From Albifimbria verrucaria (taxonomy: Eukaryota > Ascomycota > Sordariomycetes > Hypocreales > Stachybotryaceae): 64,000 bases of DNA. The stretch spans positions 5,084,001 through 5,148,000 of the forward strand of contig JAHREC010000013.1 of NCBI GenBank assembly GCA_020081605.1, given 5' to 3'. The notes under the pieces were generated by a model. It was not told where the DNA came from and made no database searches. It saw only the letters and a list, made by a program, of their open reading frames with translations. Each line of letters begins with the position of its first letter. Position 1 is the stretch's first letter. Below are positions 48,062 through 60,221 of this stretch, piece after piece. Made by a program: the position numbers and the translations under genes.

Positions 48062-49710
48062 ATGGGCTCTGCCGGTACTATCCCGGTGCAGATGAAGGCT
48101 CTCCGGTAAGTGCATTCTGTGGCTCTCCACATCTATCGTTCTTTCCTTGAGCAATACATTCGTCTATCAAAGTGCTCGAGTCTAGATCGTAGTTGTGGCT
48201 ACTAGATTACCGCTATCCTGTTTCGAGCATTTTCTAATCGTGAATATCACATCTGTAGCTATGAGAAGCCTGAGGATTGGTCAATCGTACAGGTTCCTGT
48301 ACCAAAGTTACGAGATAACGATGTTCTGATACAAGTCAAAGCTTGTGGGGTTTGTGGCACTGGTATGTATATGGGTTCTCATCCAAGATGAAGCTAACAT
48401 CGTTGACAGATCTGGTAACTAAATCTCCCACCATGAAAGGCGAACTTTCCACGCTCTCTAACCTGTTCTCTAGCACATTCATGAAGGCGAATTCATCGCC
48501 AAGTTTCCTCTGATTCCTGGTCACGAGACTGTTGGCTTGGTGGCCGCAGTGGGCAAGGTATGTGGGTGCCACTCGCATAACGAAATACTCTTCCTAACAA
48601 AGCGCCAGAATGTCCAAGGTTTTCAAGTAGGCGACCGGGTGGCCGCAGATAACAGTGAGCTCTGTAACGAGTGTTTCTACTGCCGTCGCGGTCAAGCTCT
48701 GCTATGTGAGAACGTAAGTACTTGAAGTTGTGCCAACTTGGTAGAATACTCACAGCTCTCAGTTCAACGCTCACGGAGTCACGATGAATGGTGGTTTCGC
48801 CGAGTACTGCGCCTATCCCGCCGCTAAAGTTTTTAAATTCAAGAATTTATCATGGGTTGATGCCACTCTTTTTGAGCCTGCATCCTGTGCTTGTCATGGA
48901 CTTGAGAAGATTCAACCCAAGCTTGGCTCTCATGTCCTTATGTTCGGTGCTGGACCAACCGGACTGGTGAGTTAATGAAGAATGCTAAATAACAATACAT
49001 CTAACGGACAATTTTGCAGATGCTTGCCCAGCTCCTACGCCAGAATGGCGGCTGTCAAGTTACTATTGCCGCACCCCAGGGCCTGAAGATGGATCTGGCT
49101 AAAAGCTTAGATGCTGCCGACACCTATATTGAACTATCACGTTCCAGCCCTGAGAAGCAGTTCGCACAGCTGAAGAAGGACAATCCATACGGCTTCGATA
49201 TTGGTGAGTAATCGCTTCTTCTATGCTGCAGCCGCCACACTGACATGTCGAAGTTGTCGAGGCGACCGGCTCCGTTAAAATCCTTGAAGACTCTATCAAC
49301 TACGTCCGTCGTGGTGGCACTTTAGTTGTCTATGGGTAAGTGTGCCACCGCTCCATCAAGACAAGGGAAAGGATATAGATCCTAATGCGGACTCAAGCGT
49401 GTATGCCGATAGTGCCAAGGTGTCATGGCCACCAGCAAAGATCTTTGGTGATGAGATCACTATTCTGGGTTCTTTCTCAGAAACATTCATGTTTCGTAAG
49501 TTCCTCCTTGTCCCATGTCTGGGTGTCTATGCCTTTAAAAGAGGAGTTGCTTATTTTGGTAATTCAGCTGCCACGATTGACTACCTTGACTCGGGCAAGG
49601 TTAAGACGAAGGGAATCGTCAACAAGGTCTTCAAACTGGAAGATTTTGGAAAGGCTCTAGATAGCATCAGGGATAAGAGCGCCATCAAGGCTGCTATTGT
49701 GTTCGAATAG
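48062..49710 (+). CDS. Zinc-dependent polyol/alcohol dehydrogenase (D-arabinitol dehydrogenase type)
   Basis: Cytosolic medium-chain dehydrogenase of 350 residues in ten exons: 48062-48105, 48259-48362, 48410-48414 (5 nt), 48474-48557, 48609-48713, 48763-48966, 49020-49203, 49254-49335, 49398-49495 and 49568-49710. The frame is intact throughout. Catalytic zinc ligands are in 'ACGVCGTDLHIHEGEF' and '[10 protein letters not shown]'; the structural zinc Cys cluster is '[15 protein letters not shown]'; the nucleotide-binding loop is 'MFGAGPTGL'; and the second half holds '[19 protein letters not shown]' and 'RGGTLVVYG'. The closest family is the sorbitol/D-arabinitol dehydrogenase group, but the exact polyol is not certain. 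The exon number is high for a fungal gene of this size, and the 5-nt exon encodes part of the Asp-Leu of the zinc motif, so it must be included. Confidence 0.93.
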
Positions 49711-50290
49711 TGGAGTTGTAAGCGTCTTCCTTGGTTTGCCTATCGTGGTTTGTTTCTTAGTTGACCGAGCAGGGATTGTTGGGTGGCTGTTCTGCCAACG
49801 AGGTTGCTAGTAATGATATTTGCCTTGTTCAATAAAGATTAATATATTTGTCTGTCAGCTATTCGTTGTTTCATGCATCGTTAAGCTGTTTTCTCTACTT
49901 ATGAACTGTGCTTGCCAGTGACAGATCACCTCTCAATGGGCGGCTAATATTACAAGTCCTCACGAGTGTGATAAATCTACGACCACGACTGTTTGCTGTG
50001 AACTAGTCCTCTCCTGTCTCTGGAGTTTTGTTCAATTTTTTAGATATGTGGACTTAGCTTAGTTATTCGTCGATGTGCTGAGGGTAGTTTCACAGAGTGG
50101 CAAGTCAAGGTGGATCGGATCGGTGAGCAAGATTAAATATAGCATCGGCGCTACCCTGCATGCATGCCTAAGCGGATTATCAGATGAATCTCTCCGATTG
50201 CAATCTGTTCAAGGATTTTGCAATACCAACACCCCGATTCACAAAGCCAGCAATCATATATGGAGCGTCTCACAATCATTTCGCGTCACC
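49711..50290. other. Intergenic region between tandem genes
   Basis: 580 bp; promoter of the DUF3712-like gene. Nothing else recognised. Confidence 0.55.
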
Positions 50291-51064
50291 ATGGACACAG
50301 TCATCCAATATTTGATGAGCTTCAGTCAGCAAGAGGTCTCGCTGGTCAAGATCGATAATGCCACCAAAGAGTAGGTCAGCCTCAGAGCGGTCACGACAAC
50401 TTCTCGCATAACTAACGATGCACCTATCGCCTAGCTCTTATGTCATAAGTATCAAGACCCGGGTCACGGGAACCGGACCCATCAGCAGCACGGTCAGCGC
50501 CATGGAGGTAGACCTGACCTACAATGGGTCCTGCTTCAGCAAGATGCATCTACCTGAACTGCAGACGAGCTGGGGCGGGATGGATATCATTGTCCAAAAG
50601 CAACACGTTAAAATCGTGGACATGGCCGCGTACATGGAATATGTCCGCAGCGTGATGCTTGACCAGGAGACAGGGTTCAGGTTGGAGAACGGGTGCTGCA
50701 CAATCAGTGCACTGGGGTTGTCGGTCAATAGTGCCTATGGGCTTGATGTTCCAATGAAAGGCATGGACGGGCTCCAGGGTAAAATCAAGGAACTAGAGCG
50801 GAAAGACGGCGCCCTGTTGGTGGTGACTGTGACATTCCATAACCCCAGTCCCGTGGAAATCGACCATGGAATGAGCATCTTTGAACTTCAAACCGCAAGT
50901 GGGCAAGCAATGGCACGACTAAGGGAGGCTTCAAGACAGAGCGAGGAGTCTTTGACTTGGTTCTTGAGGGAGAGCAGATCCAAGGGGTCGAGGCGACCGC
51001 TTCGGTAAATTTTGTGGGAATCGGAGTGGGGGCGATTCGTGGTGCAATCAAACAATCCCCATGA
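50291..51064 (+). CDS. DUF3712-like protein of unknown function
   Basis: ~236 residues in exons 50291-50370 and 50435-51064 (GTAGGT donor, CTAAC branch, CCTAG acceptor, phase 2). The start at 50291 gives MDTVIQYLMSFSQQEVSLVK, then beta-rich segments 'TGTGPISSTVSAMEVDLTY', 'FSKMHLPELQTSWGGMDI', 'QKQHVKIVDMAAYMEYV', 'CTISALGLSVNSAYGLDVP' and 'LLVVTVTFHNPSPVEI', which fit the pattern of the fungal DUF3712 family (LEA-like, often membrane-anchored). No transmembrane helix is visible in this copy, so it may be truncated or cytosolic. One base is missing in the G run 50923-50925; restoring it replaces a basic Ser/Arg-rich end with 'RGVFDLVLEGEQIQGVEA', which looks genuine. Function unknown. Confidence 0.68.
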
Positions 51065-51416
51065 TACGGCAAACCATGGTTTTGACGCCCGAGCATTTGG
51101 GGTGCTAAAGCGCTAGAAGGTATGTGGGAAAAGGGGCTGTCTTGGGGACGATGTAACGGTTACAGGGTGGGAGTGATACCTGATAGAGCAAACGATGCAC
51201 CAGCAGGCGATCTTAGAATAGATTTTTATTTACAAGTGCCGTGCCTTGCATGAAAACGCAACCACATTATGCATTACAAAGATGGAGGGTTCCTGATGCA
51301 AGTTTTCGTTCATCAGGCCATCATCATTATATTAGGCATATATGCCCAACATTTAGCGCCCTGGGACCCTAAGAATTACTTTTCTGGTGGATTGCGGGTA
51401 CCAGTACCTACCTATT

Positions 51417-51446
51417 TTCTCTCTCTCTCTCTTTTTTCTTTTTCTT
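51417..51446. repeat. Pyrimidine (TC/T) tract
   Basis: TCTCTCTCTC followed by T-rich sequence, ~30 bases. Confidence 0.8.
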
Positions 51447-51954
51447 TACAGCACGGTACCTTTGCTGAAAGGTACCTGTAAAAACAGCGGGGGTGAACAA
51501 ATTCGACGTCATGCCAATGCTGGGCCGCGGGTGTGTCTGTGCATGAACGCGCGGTCTGTCAAAGGTCCCTATTTCCCCATCCTTTCGGTTTGCCATTCAA
51601 TGCCGAAACCATGTGGCACTGACTATCTTGGCTTCCGAACAAGGCCTCATACCGGAGGCGCAGCACTCGCGCTCTGATTTGTAAGGGACTCTTCAGGTAC
51701 AGGTCAGGCAGAGTGAGGATCACATAGGTAGGCTATGTACGCGTCAGTTTGGTGGTGCACATGCACTACTAAGGTATAGTAGGTAAGGTAGGTTGCTCAA
51801 ATACGAATCTCAGAAGGGTAAAAAGGTTGTCAAGGTACAGTACATACGAGAATACCTTGTCCACCTACCGCCTACCACCTACCAAGGGAGTGCCTGAGGT
51901 GAAGCTGTGGCTGCCTCGTCTCCGTCTCCAATCGCGTCGTATCGCTCTGCTTTA

Positions 51955-51984
51955 CTTTGCTTTGCTTTGCTTTGCTTTGCTTTT
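51955..51984. repeat. CTTTG pentanucleotide repeat
   Basis: Five to six perfect CTTTG units in tandem, ~250 bases upstream of the HECT ligase start. Confidence 0.9.
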
Positions 51985-52233
51985 CCTGTGCCTCGCACTC
52001 GCCATTCTACGGCGGCTTCCTCTAGCTTCCTGCATTTCCCCGTTATCCAACTAGACGTGGCTGTTGCTGCTTGTTCCATCTTGCGGCCCGTCTCATTCCA
52101 ACCCAACGACGACCGTTGATCCTATTTGCTCTGCGCTGCTACGCTGCTACTACCCCATGCTTTCTTGTTTAGATGCAGCTGTCGCTGTCTCCTTCAAGGA
52201 CTGTCCTGGTGACATCTACGACCAAGAGTGGCT

Positions 52234-55200
52234 ATGACTTCTTTGCCCTCTTTCCAGAACCACTCCTCGCCTCCTCGTGACCTTGCAAACCGCCCTCGGC
52301 CATCACGCGACAGCAACCGAGCTCACCCACCTCCACCATCCTCCACAAGATATCCTAGGCCTCGAAAGCCTTTGTTACAAGCCGATGCCGAGTCGAGCTC
52401 GTCCGAATCCGATTCCCTTCCGCCTCGCCGAAACCCCGACCGACCCCAGCATTCCCGATCTATGAGCCATCCGTTTCCATCGCTGTTCGACGGCAAGAAG
52501 AAGCGCCAGGATCATACTACAAACCCGTCTGGTCACCTTGATGGTGCGCTCAGCAATGCTCAAATGTTTAGTCAACCCAATCCCGACGCTCACAGGCGTG
52601 GGGGCCTATGGGAAAGGACTTTGCGACAGGCAATTGCATGACTTGCGCATCTTTGATGAGGTGGCCCAAGGATCTCAGAGTCTTCAAATGCACAATTTGC
52701 TTGACCATCAACGACTTGGCTCTCACGCCAAAGAGCACAAAGCCTAGCGGTTCAGGGAAAGATGTCGCAAGTCATACTGCCGAGCCAGCATCCAGTATGT
52801 CTCCCTCTAGAGGTATGAATGTATATGCTATAAGCAAGCCGGTATTAATTCAAGGGGTTGTAGGTCGCACCCTGTCACTCGATCACACCAAACGCCTTGT
52901 GCGGCAGTGCCTTCGTTCTTATATGTCCAAAAAGCTGTCCAGTAAGCCTCAGCAATTGGGTGAGAGACCATCGCTTCCATCAGAGCTTCCCTTGCCCCAA
53001 GCTGGAAATTCAGGCAATGTCAGTAATTCTGCATTCGAGGGTCCGCTGCACCTACACCCTGGTCAAGCGTTGAACAATGTTGGCCGAAGATCTGGCCCCA
53101 ATATCTGTTCGATGAAGAGCCTATCTTACGTCCAAATCCGGACCGCACCCCTTCCAAAGCACCACGCTCAAATTCGTCTTCGCATGGTGAGCGACCTTAC
53201 TTACAGGCGCCGCCACCGGAAGACGTCTTGAAGCAGCGTCGCAAGAATTCAATCTCTGGTTTAGACGACGACTCTAAGAGAATTTTCAAGCAACTAGAGG
53301 ATTATATTGTTGACTCTTTCGGCTCGCTCGAATGCATCAATAACTCTTTCGCTATTCACCAGACCCGGCCGCAGCCGCGACCACGAAACGGCTCGATAAC
53401 CCGGAAACCAGTTCCCATCCGGGAGCCTACACACCCACGACCAAGAGATGCTTCTAGAGTAGAACCTTCTCCGGGCCCCGCTGTAACCAATCTAGATCCT
53501 AAAATGTTGTTACTCGGAGACTTTGTCGAGAATGGGACTTGGTGGACGGGTGGCAGTCAGAATCCAATGCCGCCCCAAAAACTCCCACGACCCCGTAGAA
53601 AACAATATTGCATCGCCAATTATAACGAAACCTTCCCAAGTCAACTGGAAGGATATTGAAGAATGGTATAGGACAGTTGTCAACAGTGCCGAAGGCTGGT
53701 TTGGTCTATATGAAGAGATGGTCGAAGACAGCAGCCTTATTCGTCTCACGGAGCGCGAGATGGAGGCTATGGAGCAAGACATGCTACGCGCTCAAGACCA
53801 TGTTCAAAGAGTCCTCCTCAAAGCTACAGAGATGCTCCTCAAGCGACCCGGTCGACCACTTTCAGATCCAGGAGATATTCGATTCTTGCTGGTCCTGGTA
53901 GAGAACCCGCTCCTCCACACAAACCCTAAACTGTTTCGTGGATTCTTACAGCCTGAGTATGTCCGAAGTCCACACAGACAGGAAGTCTCCAAGCAGAATG
54001 GGATACCAAGCTCAGGACTTCTGTCTGGTCAGCACTCTGGAATTATTAAGCGCATCATCGGTCTTTTGTCAAACTCATCCACTCAGTGTCATAGCCAGTT
54101 CATTAATTGGGCAGCCAACTACCCAGTTTCCCGCTTTGGTCAGACTAAGGATCTGTTTTCTGGGTTTCTTACCTACCGGATGCTACGTCAGAATGAAAAG
54201 AAGCAAAAGGATGTACCAGTGGATATTACCGCTGGTCTCATCCCGCAGATGCCGACAGGTCGCTCCGGTGCGTATCTCTACGAGGAAATAGGCACTTCCA
54301 GCTCCACCAAAAAGCCCAAGGAGCAGACCAAGAAGAGCACATACATGGATGATTGGCAGGTCAAAGCTGCCTGCCGTGTTCTATCATTACTGTTCGCAGC
54401 GAACAACCTCGGCAACGCCCGCCGGCCCGATGAAGGCACAGATGGGTCTTATGAGTTGAAGGGTCTTGCGAGCCGGGACGCCATCCATACTGCCGGCCAA
54501 ATGCTCCCTACAAGTGACTTCTATAATTCAATGATTGATAACATTGATCTGGTTGCTGATTTTGAGGCTTGGGAATCAAAGCGGAACTGCTTCAGCTTCT
54601 GCCAATATCCTTTCCTGCTGAGCATATGGGCCAAAACGAAAGTACTCGAATATGATGCACATCGACAGATGCAAATGAAGGCTCGTGACGCTTGGTTTGA
54701 TAGTATTATGAATCAGAGAAAGACCACACAATACCTATCTCTTACTGTTCGGCGCGATTGCTTAGTCGAGGACAGCTTGACAGCTGTGAGCGAGGTCATA
54801 GGAAGTGGAAGCGAGGATGTCAAGAAACGTCTACGTATTGCGTTTCGGGGAGAAGAAGGCATTGATGCCGGAGGGTTGCGAAAGGAATGGTTCTTACTCC
54901 TCATCCGGGAGGTCTTCAATCCGGACCATGGTATGTTCGTTATGAAACTGTACATGGGGCGGCTCACTAATAACATTTTAGGAATGTTTGTTTATGACGA
55001 AGATTCACAGTTCTGTTACTTTAATCCCAACTCTCTCGAAGCACCAGATCAGTTCTTTTTGGTCGGCGTCGTAATGGGATTGGCCATATATAATTCAACA
55101 ATCCTCGATGTTGCTTTACCGCCAGTAGCATTTAGGAAGCTCTTGGCTTCGGCCCCTACCCATGGCGTTAGTGTATGCGCACATCCCCGACCTGCTCTGA

Positions 55201-55904
55201 AATATACACTGGAAGATCTGGCAGAGTATCAACCTCGTTTAGCTCGAGGTCTCAAACAATTATTGGAATACGACGGTGACGTGGAGACAGCATTCTCTCT
55301 GGATTTTGTGGTGGAAAATGCCAGATACGGAGCTAGTGTTCAAGTCCCTCTCTGCCCCAACGGTGAGCGAAAACCAGTCACTAACAGCAATCGACGTGAG
55401 TATGTCGACTTGTACGTTCGCCATGTTCTTGACACCTCCGTGACTCGGCAGTTCGAGCCATTCAAGCGTGGATTTTATACTGTTTGTGGAGGGAACGCTT
55501 TTTCACTCTTTAGACCAGAGGAAATTGAGCTCCTCGTAAGAGGCTCAGACGAGCCCCTTGATATTGCATCACTCAGAGCTGTCGCAGAATATGATGGGTG
55601 GACAACAAGGAGGCCAGATGGTGTGGAACCTGTTGTTAGCTGGTTTTGGGAGACTTTCCAACAGGCGAAACCGAGTGATCAGCGCAAAATGCTGCTATTC
55701 ATTACCGGCAGCGATCGAATACCGGCAACTGGCGCGACAACACTTCACATCAAAGTATCATGTCTTGGCGATGACTGTGGCAGATATCCAATCGCGAGGA
55801 CATGCTTCAATCTGCTATCGCTTTGGAAGTATAGCTCGAGACAGAAGCTTGAGTCGATGCTTTGGAGAGCAGTATGGGAAAGTGAAGGCTTTGGCATAAA
55901 ATGA
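52234..55904 (+). CDS. HECT-type E3 ubiquitin ligase (Hul4-like)
   Basis: Ubiquitin ligase of ~1,200 residues forming a thioester on its catalytic Cys. The start MTSLPSFQNHSSPPRD leads into a Ser/Pro/Arg-rich region and a four-Cys zinc-ribbon-like motif ('GNCMTC' and 'VFKCTIC') near 52,630-52,720. The 53,520-55,904 part is one long frame: a helical region, then the HECT domain ('LRIAFRGEEGIDAGGLRKEW', 'FVGVVMGLAIYN'-type block, 'REYVDLYVRHVLD') and the catalytic 'YPIARTCFNLLSLWKY', with Cys ~34 residues from the end. The gene has one clear 51-nt intron (54931-54981) that is itself stop-free. In the N-terminal 1.3 kb the frame changes at least four times (for example G run 52600-52604, near 53100, C run ~53571). 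Assignment to the Hul4/HulD branch rests on the N-terminal Cys motif and overall order. Confidence 0.88.
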
Positions 55905-56090
55905 GACATCTTGACAGCGTCACGGGTTGATATAGCCTAGGGGTCACAAGCAGAGCATTGGCGAGGCGTTGAAGGAACATTTCTTGGGCGTTTTGCCACC
56001 CTTGGTTGTTGTTCGTAGCTGATAGTACAACGCCATATATGGACAGCGTGAATTTACAGAGATATTGTACAGTTCTCCATCTGCGTGCTA

Positions 56091-56873
56091 CTAAGCATCC
56101 TCCGCCATTCCACCAGCAGCCCTGGCTCGCTTCAGCATATCCTGCTCCTTCTTCTTCTCTGCCAGCAGTTGTCGTACCCGTTCGCGATCCACAACGGCCT
56201 TCCTCTTGAATGCCTCCATTGCTTGCATCTCCTTGATGTCTTCCTTTGTGGGATTCACAACAGCGGCCCGTGTCTCGGCAACGAAAAAGTCCAAAATGTG
56301 TGACGAGTGCTTGTCTTTCATGTCGATCGTCACGACGCGCTCGTTGGGTCCCGGCGCTGGCGCCTTGGACTTGCCGGTTCGGGAGGAAGTGGTTTGAATA
56401 ACAGGGGCATCAGCTGGAGAGCTGGCTTCGGCCTGGCGCATGTATATTGACATGACGGGAGACTTGTTGTTCCTCTGGTGGGTGTTGACTATCATCGGGA
56501 CCGCGGGATTATGATATTTCAGACGAGGAGCTGTTCGCGCCAGAATTTCCTGTGATAAAAAAACGGTATAAGACAATGTTGCAAAATGGTTCGGGAGTCG
56601 ATTGGAAACGTACTTGGCTCCCATGTGTCCTCCGCCCAACTTTGTCGAGAAATCCATGTGGATTCTAGTGACCTCGGCAGGAAGAACTGCTGCACCAGGA
56701 CCGCATCGCAAATCGAGGAGCTGTGGGAAAGGGATTATAAGCAGGAGTTCGCGATACTATTTTCGAGTCTCATACCTTCTGCAAGAATTGTCAGTGGACT
56801 GCTAGGCTCGATCATTGGAGACTCTTTGACTTACCATCCTCAATTTGTTAAACCGCTCTCCTAAGGACCTCAT
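56091..56873 (-). CDS. mrp49: Mitochondrial large ribosomal subunit protein mL61 (Mrp49)
   Basis: Mitoribosomal protein of ~202 residues with an L51/S25/CI-B8 thioredoxin-like domain. Exons are 56835-56873, possibly 56776-56778 (AAG), 56614-56720 and 56091-56549. The sequence runs MRSLGERFNKLRM, 'LLDLRCGPGAAVLPAEVTRI', 'FSTKLGGGHMGA', then across the intron 'KKFWRE' and the hallmark 'PRLKYHNPAVPMIVN', followed by a fungal extension ending in a coiled basic stretch (ERVRQLLAEKKKEQD). One base is missing near 56533-56536 (Leu-Pro-Arg-Leu-Lys), shifting the frame as written; the frame after it runs to the stop. The 3-nt exon is optional, since both versions stay in frame. It is divergent from gep3, with 290 bp between start codons. 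Confidence 0.86.
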
Positions 56874-57163
56874 GGTGGCGGTTTGTGGCCTTGATGCAAG
56901 GCTTCCCGTCACTCGTAGAATCGATATTAATGGACTGCAACTTTCTAATTGCAAGATGCTAAGGTAAGGTATCTGAGAAATGCACCCAGCACGGTCCGGC
57001 TAATCATCCGGCAGGGGTGGGTGCAGCGCAGCGGTACCTGAATGGGGTGTGGTGTGCTGTGGCACGCGACTAATGAGACCCTTGCTGGAAATTTTCTAGA
57101 CGTGTAAATGGAGCTTGAGCTTCTGCCATTTACACCCGCCAACCTTGACGAATCCGAGGAGCA

Positions 57164-59380
57164 ATGCACCGGGCACTGACGGCTCGATGGCTCAACCGAG
57201 CCTTGCGGATAAGCGAGGCTTCTCCTGCGACAAGCGTGCCGCTCTTTTATGCCCAGCCATTTCGTACTCTAGGAGTTATGCGCAGCGGCGCATCTCCCCA
57301 TCCCCGGTTTACCAACTCCGAGCCAACCATACCGGCACTGTAGTTCACGATGATGTTTCAGCAACGGCTCCCGCAGAACCGCTTTCCACTGCTGCGCAAG
57401 AAGCTACTCCCTCCCGGAGGCTTCCGTTGACTTGCAGTGGCTGCGGCGCCTTTTCTCAAACGAGCGACCCTGAGCAGCTTGGCTATTACGATGTCACTAA
57501 GAAGCGAATCAAGTCATGGCTGTATCCGCAAGAGCCCGAGATCAGACGCCCAGACGCTCGAGAAACTGAGGAAGATAATATTGTGCAAGAATCTTTGAAA
57601 AGGCTTGACCGCAGCCAAATCGAGGCCCTGGGTCTAAACCCAGACGCTATGGTGGCTAAGGACACTGATCAAAAGACCTTGAATCCAGGTATGTAGAGAT
57701 ACCTTATTTGGTCAGAACGGGATAGAAGCTTACACTCCGCAGTATCGAACGTCGTAAAGCCTCCTGTTTGCGAACGATGCCACAACTTGATACATTACAA
57801 TATTTCAAGCAACGCAGTGGTTCCTGTCTACCACCCCACAGTCGAGTCCTTGCGAGAAACGATTGAGGAATCACCCTACAAGTACAATCATATTTATCAT
57901 ATTATTGATGCCGCCGACTTTCCGATGTCTCTGGTCCCGCGACTTAACGTTCTGCTCGGCGATATTCCGCTACGAACTCGAAATCGACGTTCTCGATCGG
58001 CCAAGTTTCAGCATGATCGGAAGCTAGAGATGAGTTTCATTGTCACACGAAGCGATCTGCTGGGTCCTACGAAAGAGATAGTGGATTCTATGATGCCATA
58101 TCTGAGAGAGGTCCTACGTGATGCCCTGGGTAGAGTTGGTGGTCGTGTTCGCCTTGGAAGTGTGAGATGCGTCAGTGCAAAGCGCAACTGGTGGACGAAG
58201 GAGTTGAAAGAAGACATCTGGGACCGTGGCGGTGCTGCTTGGATGGTTGGAAAGGTCAATGTTGGAAAGAGCCAACTGTTCGAAGCCGTTTATCCCAAAG
58301 GAAAGGTTGGCGATGTGAAGAACAACGCCTTAACCTCGGGTAAGGAGTCCACGACAAAGGAGTCAACAAGCGAAAATGACAAGGTGGAAGACGAAGAGGA
58401 TGTGGAACTTGGAGACCTCCTTCCACCTCCACAGCCAGCTACGGACTACCCTGTGATGCCTGTGGTGTCGTCCCTCCCAGGAACCACAGCATCGCCCATT
58501 CGAGTGCCTTTCGGAAAGGGCAAGGGCGAGCTCATTGATTTGCCTGGGTTGGCGAGAGGAGACCTAGAGCTATTTGTGAAAGAAGAGCACCGGCAGTCTC
58601 TGATCATGAAGAAGCGAATCGTGCCTGAGCAGGTTTCGGTGAAGCTCGGGAAGTCCCTGCTACTTGGCGGTGGTCTGATTCGAATTACGCCTCGTACGCC
58701 AGACTTGACATTTCTCATGTACAACTTTACTCCACTCGACGAGCATCTCACCAGCACTGAGAAGGCGGTCGGGTTCCAGGAGCAGACACGCGAAACCGAC
58801 GTGGTGAAGAATATTTCTTTGCCCGGGATCGGCGAGAAGATGAAGCACGCGGGAACGTTTGAGCTCCGATACGACGTGACGAAGCAGAGAGCTGGCCCTC
58901 TGACGAGGAAGAATGCTGTGGGCCTCCAGGTCGAGCGCCTACCCTTCCGCGTGGTGTCCGTGGATATCCTGATCGAGGGTGTTGGATATGTAGAAATTGT
59001 CGCTCAGGTCCGGGCCAGAGACTTGGAGCTTTCATCAGCTGTCAAGAGCGTTCCAGGTGACCAGAGAGCACCTGAAACCTCTGACGACCCATTTGACAGC
59101 ATGAAGACTCAGATACGGGGATGGATGAAAAACCCAACCCTCCCCTCGAGCGAAGGTGGCCAGAGCACCCACGCCTACTGAACCTGACTGGCCATCGATC
59201 GACGTTTTCACACCCGAGGGCCGCTTCGTGGGATCTCGACAGCCCATCAATGGATGGTTGAACAACAAGAAGCTGGTACGTGCTGAACATAAAAAGAGTC
59301 GACCACGAAAGAGCATGAAAGGAGCCAAGAAGAAGGCCAAATTTGAGCAGAGAAACCGTGCAACCGATTTCAGCAGTTAA
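57164..59380 (+). CDS. gep3: Mitochondrial circularly permuted GTPase Gep3 (YqeH family)
   Basis: GTPase tied to mitochondrial ribosome assembly, ~720 residues, exons 57164-57688 and 57743-59380. The N-terminus MHRALTARWLNRALRISE is a plausible mitochondrial presequence. A Cys4 zinc finger is split by the intron ('LTCSGCGAF' and 'VCERCHNL'). GTPase motifs come in permuted order: 'VTRSDLL' (G4) and 'CVSAKRNWW' (G5) first, then 'VNVGKSQLFEAV' (G1/P-loop), 'LPGTT' (G2) and 'LIDLPGLA' (G3). This order defines the YqeH/YlqF class. A C-terminal domain ends with a basic tail (KKSRPRKSMKGAKKKAK). Two indels break the frame: one base missing near 57271 in the presequence, one extra near 59155 before 'VFTPEGRFVG'. 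Both corrections give a normal-length family member. Confidence 0.92.
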
Positions 59381-60221
59381 AGGCTATGCGGGAAATGTTT
59401 GTATAAAACTGTAAGAGTAGAATATTTGCATAGCGGAGCTCGGCTGTCAATTTGTATCATAGTATTAGAATAATATTGACTCCTCTCTGAGATGACTTGA
59501 TCGTTCCTCATGGGTCCTTTGTGGCAGTACCAAAGAGCAGCTACCCTATATACGAAGAGACAATGTGTTGAGCAACTAGCATCATGAAATAGCCCATACG
59601 TTTGATTAGACTGTAAGAGTGTGGGTCATGGAGTGAAGAGTAGTGCTTGTTTCCAACGGTGATAGTTGTTTTGTTGATATAATTGCTGAATCCGGCAGTA
59701 TCAAGGATGAATATCCAACAAGATGTGGGCTCAACAAGACGAATACTAACATACTTGGTTAAGCACCACGGTTCATCTGATTATCTATAGGTCGTTGCAT
59801 TAGGCTCTTGCGGTACTGTGGTACTCAAAGCCAGCGCGGAATATTGTTGATATCGCGCTTAGATGACGAGGAAGGTTCTGGAGCCACCAGTGTCCTCTAT
59901 CCCGGATGAGCACATCACGTTGAGGTGCGTCTCTTCGAAGGGGTTTGGTGGAGGTACCATGTACCCCAGGCATATGTGGGGCCGTGAACGATTTGCCCCT
60001 CCATCAGGTACTGCAACCGATTGAGGCACTGCATTTATTTTCCTTCCACTTCTGACGTCGGCATTTCCATCATATGATTATCATTCAAGTTTCTTACAAA
60101 ACCCTGGCTTTCCGATTCTCACGATCGACATCACTTCACTAGACTGAGACAAAAACCGCACATCCCGAATAGTTCACTACTTTCGCTATAGGATCTGCAC
60201 CAGAAGCACTTAATAATCACC
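59381..60221. other. Intergenic region between tandem genes
   Basis: 840 bp; 3' flank of gep3 and promoter of ypi1. No gene recognised. Confidence 0.55.

Larger units (their letters stand above)
51065..52233. promoter_or_regulatory. Promoter region of the HECT ligase gene
   Basis: 1.2 kb with a (TC)n tract at 51417-51446, AGGTA-type words at 51,770-51,800 and 51,830-51,900, and a CTTTG repeat at 51955-51984. No gene is recognised. Confidence 0.5.
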
